Source: CAZHPR01 sp964534305
GTDB lineage: Bacteria > Patescibacteriota > Minisyncoccia > Phycocordibacterales > WO2-35-19
DNA: 41,421 nucleotides
Direction of reading: 5' to 3'
Assembly (NCBI GenBank): GCA_964534305.1
Contig: CAZHPR010000007.1
Location: forward strand, 1-41,421
Shown: piece after piece, positions 7,930 through 13,887 of the stretch
Numbering within the stretch: the stretch's first letter is position 1
How the letters are laid out: every line of letters begins with the position of its first letter
The notes under the pieces: generated by a model
Told to the model about the DNA's origin: nothing
Databases searched by the model: none
The model's input: the letters and a program-made list of their open reading frames with translations, nothing else
Translations under genes and position numbers: made by a program

Positions 7930-8328
7930 TTAATTCAACTCATCTTCTATCTTTCCCTTTCCTACCGTCGTTTTTTCTTCCTTTATTTTTCGGAGATAAA
8001 AAGAGACTGAACCATTGTTTCTTATCTCCTTTTCACCCATCACAACCCTACGCCTCATCTCAAATTCTCTGAAGATTCTTTCTCTGAGTCTGTCGGAATA
8101 ACTTTTTAGAAACTCTCTTGACCAGACAAAGATAATGAATCTAACAGTTTGAATTATCTGCAAAAGCCTGAACCTAAGTGTCTCCAAAAGCTTTTCTGAA
8201 TACGGATCAAGTCTTGCGATAAGGCTAAGGATAATATTTTTTTTGGATTTTCGCAACTCCAAACCTTGCAACACAACAAGCGCTGAAGCGATAAAAAGAG
8301 ATGATCCAAAAACAATTATTGTTGTCAT
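7930..8328 (-). CDS. Small membrane protein of unknown function (132 aa)
   Basis: Not recognised. It has an N-terminal membrane helix (about residues 3-22), a second amphipathic or membrane-associated stretch around LLQIIQTVRFIIFVW (residues 55-70) and a strongly basic, charged C-terminal half rich in Arg, Lys and Glu. The ATG lies one base after the tsf stop codon, so it is translated from the tsf transcript, and its stop is 15 bases before tRNA-Thr. The context is the translation operon, but nothing in the sequence ties it to the ribosome. Confidence 0.65.
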   Translation of the reverse strand: MTTIIVFGSSLFIASALVVLQGLELRKSKKNIILSLIARLDPYSEKLLETLRFRLLQIIQTVRFIIFVWSREFLKSYSDRLRERIFREFEMRRRVVMGEKEIRNNGSVSFYLRKIKEEKTTVGKGKIEDELN

Positions 8329-8329
8329 T

Positions 8330-8932
8330 TTAGTTTATAGAAAACCTGCAGATCCTACCGATCTCGGTTCTCTCACCGAACTTTTGAGAGGCTCCGTCTA
8401 TAAGTGATTTTATTGTTATGTCTGGATTTTTTATGAATGGTTGGTCTATCAAAACTTTTTCTGCAAGATAATTCTGCATCTTACCTTCCAATATTTTTTC
8501 TTGCATATCTTTTGGTTTGCCTGCCTGCGCAGACAGGTCAGCTATTTCTGATAGAAACAATTCCCTAGCTTTAGATTTTGCTTCTTCTGGTACATCTTCT
8601 TGCTTTACGTATTCTGGAGCAAGTGCGGCAATATGCATTGCAATATCTCTAGCCAAAGACTTGAACTCCTCGTTTCTGGCAACGAAGTCTGTCTCACAAA
8701 GAAGTTCTACCATTGTCCCTACGTTACCGTTGCTGTGGATATATGCAGATACGGTGCCAGCCCCTAAAGTTCTTTCAAGTTTCTTCTCGGCTGAAAGTTT
8801 ACTTATTTTTCTAAGTATTATTTTTGCCTTTTCTTCATCTCCACCTGCTTCCTCTAACGCTTTTCTGCATTGCATAACAGAAACACCAGTCTCATCTCTT
8901 AGTTTTTTGACCTGCTCAGTTGAAATATTCAT
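8330..8932 (-). CDS. tsf: Translation elongation factor Ts, short form
   Basis: Nucleotide exchange factor that regenerates EF-Tu-GTP. The 200-residue protein has the N-terminal UBA-like domain (VKKLRDETGVSVMQCRKAL) and the EF-Tu contact motif CETDFVARNEEF in a single core domain. Escherichia coli EF-Ts is about 283 residues; this is the compact form, similar in length to that of Thermus. It follows rpsB by 69 bases, the classical rpsB-tsf pair. A near-perfect GC-rich palindrome (8520-8537) lies inside the coding region and encodes residues of the segment DLSAQAGKP, which looks like an insertion in a poorly conserved loop. Confidence 0.95.
   Translation of the reverse strand: MNISTEQVKKLRDETGVSVMQCRKALEEAGGDEEKAKIILRKISKLSAEKKLERTLGAGTVSAYIHSNGNVGTMVELLCETDFVARNEEFKSLARDIAMHIAALAPEYVKQEDVPEEAKSKARELFLSEIADLSAQAGKPKDMQEKILEGKMQNYLAEKVLIDQPFIKNPDITIKSLIDGASQKFGERTEIGRICRFSIN
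8520..8537. repeat. GC-rich palindrome inside tsf
   Basis: CCTGCCTGCGCAGACAGG is an 18-base palindrome with one mismatched pair, much richer in G+C than the surrounding gene. It is read in frame as part of DLSAQAGKP. From memory, similar CCTGCC-type palindromes, translated as LPAGRQG-like stretches, occur inside proteins of many Parcubacteria, so this may be a member of a dispersed protein-embedded repeat. Confidence 0.55.
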
Positions 8933-9001
8933 AAGTTTTTAAAACTTAAATTCTAATATATAAACCAAAGACAACCACAGCAATAATCTTAACTCAAAAT
9001 A

Positions 9002-9718
9002 TTAAGATTTGTTAGTTATTGTCTGTGCCTTATTTTTTATGTAAGTCTCTTTTATCTTGTCTGCAAAGTATCTTATGCTCTTCTGGCTTGAATCATTTCC
9101 TGGTATTGCAAAATCAACTTCTTTAAAATTGTTGTCCGTACCACAAAGAGCAACCACCGGAATCTTCATAAGCTTTGCTTCCTTTGTTGCTATATCTTCA
9201 TATCTTGGATCAACTATAAAAATCGCTTTTGGGAGAGATGACATTTTTGAGATACCCCAAAACATCTTTTGTAATTTTTCTATATCTCTGTCTATAAGCA
9301 GTCTTTCCTTTTTGGTGTACTTTGCAAGTTCACCTTTTTCTTTTTGGGATATAAGACTTAGCATTGATTCAACTCTCTTTTTTATTTCAGAGAAGTTTGT
9401 GAGGGTACCTCCTATCCATCTACTTGCAACGTAAGGCATATCCATAGACTCTGCAACTTCTCTTATTATATTTCTTGCTTCATTTTTGCCTCCAACAAGC
9501 AGTATTGTTTCCTTTCTTTCTGCAAGACCTTTTACAAAAGAGAGAGCCTTATCTAGAGACTCGCTTGTCTTTTCTAGATCAAATATGTCGTTTCTATTTT
9601 TGGAAGTATATAGGTAGTTGTTTGCGCTTGGGTGCCTTCTTGATTTGCTAAAGCCAAAATGAGCCCCGTTATTGTAGAGCTCCTCGATTATTGGGTTTTT
9701 TGTTTCTACTTCTGCCAT
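9002..9718 (-). CDS. rpsB: 30S ribosomal protein uS2
   Basis: Structural protein of the small ribosomal subunit, bound last during 30S assembly and important for bS1 docking. The 238-residue protein has the family landmarks: N-terminal GAHFGFSKSRRHPS, the ILLVGGKNEAR strand, SRWIGGTLTNF, AIFIVDPRYEDIATKEA, IPVVALCGTDNN and the C-terminal VDFAIPGNDSS. It starts 24 bases after prfA ends. A TATACT box ends four bases before the ATG, so an internal leaderless promoter is possible in addition to read-through from prfA. No Shine-Dalgarno is visible. Confidence 0.97.
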   Translation of the reverse strand: MAEVETKNPIIEELYNNGAHFGFSKSRRHPSANNYLYTSKNRNDIFDLEKTSESLDKALSFVKGLAERKETILLVGGKNEARNIIREVAESMDMPYVASRWIGGTLTNFSEIKKRVESMLSLISQKEKGELAKYTKKERLLIDRDIEKLQKMFWGISKMSSLPKAIFIVDPRYEDIATKEAKLMKIPVVALCGTDNNFKEVDFAIPGNDSSQKSIRYFADKIKETYIKNKAQTITNKS

Positions 9719-9742
9719 TGGGAGTATATATTACCAAAGCCT

Positions 9743-10708
9743 TTAATTATCCGCAAGTTCCCTCTCGCCACTTCCATCAGTAAAAGAGTCCACAATATCC
9801 TGTATATTGCCAGCCATTATCGACTCTATATTATGCCAATTTTTCTTGATTCTGTGGTCAGTTATCCTATCCTGCAGTATATTGTAAGTCCTTATCTTTT
9901 CTGATCGGTCTACATTTCCTATTTGTTCCTTTCTTTCGGCGGCATATTTTTTGGCTTCTTCTTCTCTCTGCATTTCCTCTAGTTTTGCAGAAAGGATACC
10001 AAGGGCTTTTTCTTTGTTTGCGCTCTGGCTTCTTTCGGCGGTAGAACGGACGACAAGACCGGTCGGTTTGTGTGTAAGTCTCACTGCCGTCTCTACTTTG
10101 TTTACGTTTTGACCACCCTTACCTCCAGATCTAGAAAACTCTATCTCTAGATCAGCCGGATTTATTTCAAATTTAAATTTTTTCCTTATTGGTAGTATTG
10201 CAACGGAGGCTGTGCTTGTATGTATTCTGCCAGATTTTTCTGTCTCTGGGACTCTCTGTATTCTGTGTATTCCTGTCTCAAAACGTAGATCCTTATATAC
10301 TCCTCGACCTCTAAGTTCAAAAGAGGCTTCTTTATAACCGCCAATAGATGATTCTGATTCATCAACAACAGAAAACGACCAACCTCTCTTTTCTGCATAC
10401 TTTTTGTACATTTCGGCTAGGTCTTTAGCAAAGAGGGCTGCTTCATCACCTCCAACACCAGCCCTAACTTCAAGAACTGTCTCATTCGGATACTCCTCCT
10501 CAGCCTCTTCCTCCTTTAGAATATCTTCCATCTGCTTTTCTAGAGCCTCCTTTTGTATGTTTATATTTTTGATATCTTCAGCCGCCAACTCCCTAAGCCC
10601 TTCTTCGGTAATAGCATTTATAGACTCCTCTTCTTTTAGGAGCCTCTCGTATTCAGAAGCGAGATACTTGGTCTTATCGTTTTGTTTGTATTTGTCTAAA
10701 TTTTCCAT
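9743..10708 (-). CDS. prfA: Peptide chain release factor 1
   Basis: Recognises UAA and UAG in the ribosomal A site and triggers peptide release. The 321-residue protein carries the catalytic GGQ in SGGKGGQNVNKVETAVRLTH and the stop-codon tripeptide PET in RVPETEKSGRIHTS. The PxT form is that of RF1; RF2 has SPF. It is about 40 residues shorter than the Escherichia coli protein, mainly at the N-terminus (domain 1). A purine-rich GGGGGAGG, supplied by the neighbouring repeat, lies about 14 bases upstream of the ATG. Presence of RF1 means UAG should act as stop in this organism, which bears on the in-frame TAG at 28503-28505. It stands between rpmE and rpsB. Confidence 0.96.
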   Translation of the reverse strand: MENLDKYKQNDKTKYLASEYERLLKEEESINAITEEGLRELAAEDIKNINIQKEALEKQMEDILKEEEAEEEYPNETVLEVRAGVGGDEAALFAKDLAEMYKKYAEKRGWSFSVVDESESSIGGYKEASFELRGRGVYKDLRFETGIHRIQRVPETEKSGRIHTSTASVAILPIRKKFKFEINPADLEIEFSRSGGKGGQNVNKVETAVRLTHKPTGLVVRSTAERSQSANKEKALGILSAKLEEMQREEEAKKYAAERKEQIGNVDRSEKIRTYNILQDRITDHRIKKNWHNIESIMAGNIQDIVDSFTDGSGERELADN

Positions 10709-10719
10709 TCTGGTTTTTT

Positions 10720-10817
10720 GTTCCTCCCCCTCTTAAGGTAAGAGGGGGCAGGGGGTGTTATGAATCTAAAAACATAACCCCTCCCTAACCCTCCCCTTAA
10801 TTTAAGTGGAGGGAACC
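10720..10817. repeat. Inverted pair of GC-rich palindromic repeat units between rpmE and prfA
   Basis: Two units related to the repeats at 11656, 13833 and 20740 lie here in opposite orientation: 10720-10759 (minus orientation, with CCCCCTCTTAAG then AGAGGGGG) and 10776-10817 (plus orientation, with CCCTCCCCTTAA then TTAAGTGGAGGG). A short inverted repeat, GTTATG/CATAAC, joins them. The RNA could form strong hairpins between the two genes. Confidence 0.6.
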
Positions 10818-10827
10818 AAAAAGAAAG

Positions 10828-11058
10828 TTACTTCTTTGTTTTCTTAGGATTTTTTGTCGCGGCTGCCTTTCTTGCCTTAAACTTCTCTACTCTTCCTGCT
10901 GTGTCTAGTACCTTCTCATTGCCAGTAAAGAATGGGTGACATGCGCTACATATTTCAACATTTATTTCTTTTCTTGTTGCGCCAACAGTAAAGCTATTCC
11001 CACAAGCGCAGGTTATCTTTGCGTCCTTATAGTATTCTGGATGTATTGCTGTTTTCAT
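10828..11058 (-). CDS. rpmE: 50S ribosomal protein bL31, zinc-binding form
   Basis: Large-subunit protein that bridges to the small subunit head. The 76-residue protein begins MKTAIHPEYY and carries the four-cysteine zinc set of the C+ form: CAC near residue 18 and CSACH near residue 38, followed by HPFFTG and a Lys-rich tail. The ATG lies nine bases after a TATATT box and has no Shine-Dalgarno. It heads the minus-strand run rpmE-prfA-rpsB-tsf. The structured RNA candidate at 11101-11528 lies directly upstream on the same strand, so either an independent RNA gene or a long leader precedes it. Confidence 0.97.
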   Translation of the reverse strand: MKTAIHPEYYKDAKITCACGNSFTVGATRKEINVEICSACHPFFTGNEKVLDTAGRVEKFKARKAAATKNPKKTKK

Positions 11059-11067
11059 CGCTCGTTT

Positions 11068-11096
11068 AATATACCAAACTTTAAATTTTATGCAAA
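11068..11096 (-). promoter_or_regulatory. Candidate rpmE promoter
   Basis: On the minus strand TTTGCA (11096-11091) and TATATT (11073-11068) are 17 bases apart. The rpmE ATG follows after nine bases. If active, rpmE is transcribed independently of the RNA upstream, as a nearly leaderless message. Confidence 0.4.
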
Positions 11097-11100
11097 TGAA

Positions 11101-11528
11101 AAGGCCGTGATCAGACGGGTGAGGTTCCTGCTCCTGAATAGGATAGCAATGGAATCTTGTGTGATCATGGCCTAGTAGTATCTTGAACTTTTGTTAGAGG
11201 AGTGTGTCGACTCCTTGTCAGTTTCTCACGTTCTGTCGAGAAAAAAGTCTTGCAGATCCTGACAAACTGCGTTTCAAAATAGCCTTTGCCTAGCCAGGCT
11301 TTGGGCGCCTGGCAAGAGCTTTGGTTGGAATCACAACGGATTCCTCCTTTCGTCCAACCTCTTACNNNNNNNNNNNNNNNNNNNNNNNNNNNNNNNNNNN
11401 NNNNNNNNNNNNNNNNNNNNNNNNNNNNNNNNNNNNNNNNNNNNNNNNNNNNNNNNNNNNNNNNNGGCAAGAGCTTTGGTTGGAATCACAACGGATTCCT
11501 CCTTTCGTCCAACCTCTTACCGTCTGAT
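11101..11528 (-). ncRNA. Unassigned highly structured RNA, about 274 nt after gap repair
   Basis: A minus-strand transcript starting near 11528, just after a consensus promoter, would fold extensively. The 5' arm (11528-11520) pairs perfectly over nine base pairs with 11118-11110. Internal hairpins are GGAATC/GATTCC (11327-11332 with 11339-11344), GCCAGGC/GCCTGGC (11293-11299 with 11307-11313), an outer stem TTGTCAG/CTGACAA (11215-11221 with 11259-11265) enclosing TTTCTC/GAGAAA (11222-11227 with 11238-11243), and a hairpin AGGAGT/ACTCCT. Near the 3' end an 11-base-pair stem (11103-11113 with 11162-11172) is followed by TTTTC; it competes with the closing stem for 11110-11113. The 100-N gap inside is an artefact. 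I found no signature of tmRNA, RNase P, SRP or 6S RNA. It may be a free RNA or an rpmE leader. Confidence 0.6.
11311..11520. other. Scaffold gap flanked by identical 55-base copies
   Basis: One hundred N (11366-11465) are flanked by two identical 55-base copies, 11311-11365 and 11466-11520. The pattern is that of two contigs overlapping by one assembly k-mer that a scaffolder failed to merge. Removing 155 bases restores a continuous sequence and the base pairing of the RNA described here. Confidence 0.85.
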
Positions 11529-11532
11529 GTTA

Positions 11533-11560
11533 ATTATACTACTTTCAAAAATATTGTCAA
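11533..11560 (-). promoter_or_regulatory. Consensus sigma-70 promoter for the structured RNA
   Basis: On the minus strand a perfect TTGACA (11560-11555) and a perfect TATAAT (11538-11533) are separated by 16 bases. This is the best promoter match noticed in the window. The predicted start lies at about 11527, where the 5' arm of the RNA closing stem begins. Confidence 0.75.
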
Positions 11561-11596
11561 GTAAGAAAGTGGATTATTCGCATTTTATTTTCATAA

Positions 11597-11634
11597 ACAC
11601 CAAAATAGCCATTAAAATAAGGCTATTTTGGTGT
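11597..11634. terminator. Hairpin terminator downstream of the transglycosylase gene
   Basis: A perfect 14-base-pair stem (11597-11610 with 11621-11634, ACACCAAAATAGCC and its complement) has a 10-base AT loop. It lies 72 bases past the stop of the minus-strand transglycosylase gene and just upstream of the RNA promoter. It has no long T run, so it may be an mRNA 3' stabiliser instead. Confidence 0.5.
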
Positions 11635-11655
11635 AGGGTCAAAAATGAGTTATTT

Positions 11656-11703
11656 TTCTTCCTCCCCTCTCCTTTGCAAGGAGAGGGGTCGGGGGTGAGG
11701 TAG
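11656..11703 (-). repeat. GC-rich palindromic intergenic repeat unit
   Basis: Read on the minus strand this is ACCTCACCCCCGACCCC followed by a TCTCCTTTGCAAGGAGAG-type hairpin (central base differs by strand) and AGGAAG. It is almost identical to the unit at 20740-20788. It abuts the stop of the transglycosylase gene. Confidence 0.7.
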
Positions 11704-11705
11704 AT

Positions 11706-13112
11706 CTAAAACCCCTCCAACGGATCAATCATTGTAAGTTGGATATTCTCTGCCTTTGCCATAACTTGATCACCATAGAATACGTTTGCTGGTCTTCTGC
11801 CCGGCTGACAAGAAGCTCCAGAATAATATCTACAAGCGGCATTTCTTTCTGCTGTGTAGCCGCCCTTGCCAGCTCCAAGATCTGCCATATAAATAGCTGT
11901 TGCCATTATTGCGTGCTCTGGATTCCACGGGTTTGCGTTATCTGCACTCACGCCTATAAGATTGCCTATCCTATCCTTAAATAGTTCCCAGGTTGATGGT
12001 ATAAACTGTGATGGCCCCATACCACCCCCAAATCCTCGGCCAGATGTATATTTTGTCCCAGGAGGACAGGAGACGGGGGTCATCTTCCAATCCTTACCTA
12101 GCCTATCGGTTATACTCTTGAATGGCACGGTGTCCCTAGGTGCTTTCATTACTTGCTCGAAGAGTGTCCCTGTATTTTTGCCAGCTCCGTCACCATTATC
12201 AAGGTTGTTTACAAGACACGAACCTTGGTTTTTACCCAAGTCTGATTCCTGGGTAAGGATTGCAAGTATTAGCGCCGGTCTTACTCCTGTCTTTTGAGAA
12301 GCAAGGGTCGCATATTTGAGTGCGTCTCCAAAGGGGATACCCTCGGTATCTCGGAGAGCAAAGAGTGCTGCCCTTATTTGGGCCGCCTTTTTTTGCTTCT
12401 CGGCTATCACCTGAGAATAGGTTTTTTCTTGAGTTTTGTTTATTGCAATAAGTCTCTTTTTTTCTGCTTCATCTCTCTCTACTCTTCTTTTTTCTTCCTC
12501 TATCTTTGCTTTTGTATCTGCCTCAGCTGTCCTCTTTTGATCCAATACTTTCTTTTCTGCCTCAGTTTTGCCCTGCAGAGCTCTTATTTCTTGAAACTGC
12601 GCTTCTAAAGATTTGTTTACAGAACTATAAGCGTCCACATCAGCAAAAAAACTTGATATATCTTTGTTTGAAAGTACCACTTCTACCAGAGAATAGGAGT
12701 CTACTTCGTTGGTCTGTCTTATCATCGCGGAGAGAGATTCTTTGCCTCTATTTATCTTTTCTTCCAACTCAGCAATAGTCTTGTTTTTGAGACCGATATC
12801 TCTTGTTAGTTGCTCTATCTGTATCTGCCTTTTTCTAATAAAGGCTTTGGCTTCATTTATTTTTGCTTGCAAGACACTCGCATCTCTCTCTAGAGAGGCG
12901 GTTCCTTGTTTTGTTTGTTTTAATATACCTTCCCATTGAGCAATTTCTTTTTCTGTTGCTTCTAGCTCGGCCCTCCACTTTGCTTCCTGCTCTTGAATCT
13001 GTTGTTCGGTCATCTGCTGGGCAGATGCGGAGGTAGCAAGCAGCAAGTAGCTAGTAGCCAGGGAGAGAATAAAAAACGCAAAAACAAAGGCTCTGTATTT
13101 ATTCAAAAACAT
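11706..13112 (-). CDS. Secreted coiled-coil protein with MltB-like lytic transglycosylase domain
   Basis: A 468-residue peptidoglycan-remodelling protein. It has a signal peptide (residues 1-31, hydrophobic run ending in SASAQ), a long coiled coil (about residues 35-255, Glu/Lys/Gln-rich) of the kind found in CwlO, PcsB and EnvC, and a C-terminal lytic transglycosylase domain. The latter shows AILTQESDLGKNQGSC with the candidate catalytic Glu, GGGMGPSQFIPSTWELF typical of the SLT_2/MltB family, and NPWNPEHAIMATAIYMADLGA. The enzyme should cleave the glycan strand outside the membrane, with the coiled coil probably mediating control by the division or secretion machinery. The stop is followed closely by a repeat unit and a hairpin. 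Domain calls are confident; the regulatory role is inference. Confidence 0.88.
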   Translation of the reverse strand: MFLNKYRAFVFAFFILSLATSYLLLATSASAQQMTEQQIQEQEAKWRAELEATEKEIAQWEGILKQTKQGTASLERDASVLQAKINEAKAFIRKRQIQIEQLTRDIGLKNKTIAELEEKINRGKESLSAMIRQTNEVDSYSLVEVVLSNKDISSFFADVDAYSSVNKSLEAQFQEIRALQGKTEAEKKVLDQKRTAEADTKAKIEEEKRRVERDEAEKKRLIAINKTQEKTYSQVIAEKQKKAAQIRAALFALRDTEGIPFGDALKYATLASQKTGVRPALILAILTQESDLGKNQGSCLVNNLDNGDGAGKNTGTLFEQVMKAPRDTVPFKSITDRLGKDWKMTPVSCPPGTKYTSGRGFGGGMGPSQFIPSTWELFKDRIGNLIGVSADNANPWNPEHAIMATAIYMADLGAGKGGYTAERNAACRYYSGASCQPGRRPANVFYGDQVMAKAENIQLTMIDPLEGF

Positions 13113-13146
13113 ACAGTCTTAATTATACCAAAATCTTAGATGCTAG

Positions 13147-13794
13147 CTACTCACTACTAGCGGCTTCTCCCTCTTCTTCTTTCTTACCTTTCTTTTCTAC
13201 TTCTATTTGAGATAGATCTACTGGAGCTGTCTCCTCTTCTTTTTCTTCTCTTGGAGCAGCTACTGTCGCCACAACCTCATCTTCGTCTAGAGCGAGCTCT
13301 ACACCAGAAGGCATTTTTATATCCTTGGCCAATATTTGGCTGTTGAAATCTATAAGAGAAGCTATGTCTACCTCTATCTGGTGAGGCAATTTAGAAGGAT
13401 CTGCCTTTATTTTTATTTCATGCAAAGATTTTACAAGAACACCACCCAAATCCTTTACTGCAGGAGAAATACCAACGAATTCAAGAGGGATATCAACCTC
13501 CATTTTGTGTCCTTTTTCGAAAACATAAAAATCAACGTGTCTCGGCTCGTGTCTTATTGGATCAAGATCTACGTCTCTTATAAGAGCATCTACTGTTTCT
13601 CCATCTGTCTTTATACTTATAACGGTTGATTCTCCGGCCGCCTTCCAAGCTTTCAAGAAATCAGATTTCTTTATTTGTATAGGGGTTGAAGATTCTTTTT
13701 TGCCATAAAAAACAGCAGGAATAAAGCCTTCTTTTCTAAGAGATTCTAATTTGCCTATCTTTGTTCTTTTTTGTGCGTCTAATGTGATTGTCAT
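13147..13794 (-). CDS. rplY: 50S ribosomal protein bL25 (CTC form)
   Basis: 5S rRNA-binding protein of the large subunit, in the long two-domain CTC form. The 215-residue protein starts MTITLDAQKRTKIGK; the N-terminal L25 domain (LRKEGFIPAVFYGKKE, DLDPIRHEPRHVDFY) is followed by the beta domain (DIPLEFVGISPAVKDLGGVL, HQIEVDIASL) and an acidic tail rich in Glu and Lys. A longer in-frame start at 13830 adds only MCNLYFLLLYLS, which is not part of the family, so 13794 is preferred. TATACT ends five bases before this ATG and there is no Shine-Dalgarno, so the message is probably leaderless. Confidence 0.92.
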   Translation of the reverse strand: MTITLDAQKRTKIGKLESLRKEGFIPAVFYGKKESSTPIQIKKSDFLKAWKAAGESTVISIKTDGETVDALIRDVDLDPIRHEPRHVDFYVFEKGHKMEVDIPLEFVGISPAVKDLGGVLVKSLHEIKIKADPSKLPHQIEVDIASLIDFNSQILAKDIKMPSGVELALDEDEVVATVAAPREEKEEETAPVDLSQIEVEKKGKKEEEGEAASSE

Positions 13795-13832
13795 AGATAA
13801 GTATAATAACAGAAAATATAAATTACACAACC

Positions 13833-13887
13833 AACCTCACCCCCGGCCCCCTCTCCTAGAAGCAGGAGAAGGGTTAGGGATGAGGTT
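13833..13887. repeat. GC-rich palindromic repeat unit overlapping a stop codon
   Basis: AACCTCACCCCCGGCCCC, a hairpin core CTCTCCTAGAAGCAGGAGAA and GGGTTAGGGATGAGGTT form an almost symmetrical 55-base palindrome of the same family as 20740-20788. Its right end reaches into the TAA (minus strand, 13888-13886) of the FAD oxidoreductase gene. Confidence 0.7.

Noticed and set aside
11101..11528. Assignment of the structured RNA to RNase P, tmRNA, SRP or 6S RNA
   Set aside because: Conserved elements (GAGGAAAGUCC and ACAGAA context of RNase P, tRNA-like end with CCA of tmRNA, GGAAG-AGCAGC loop of SRP, single long bulged hairpin of 6S) were not found in a consistent arrangement.
11165..11703. ORFs that read through the N run near rpmE
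   Set aside because: They depend on the artificial gap and duplicated flank and cover the structured RNA; none has a start site or protein-like sequence.
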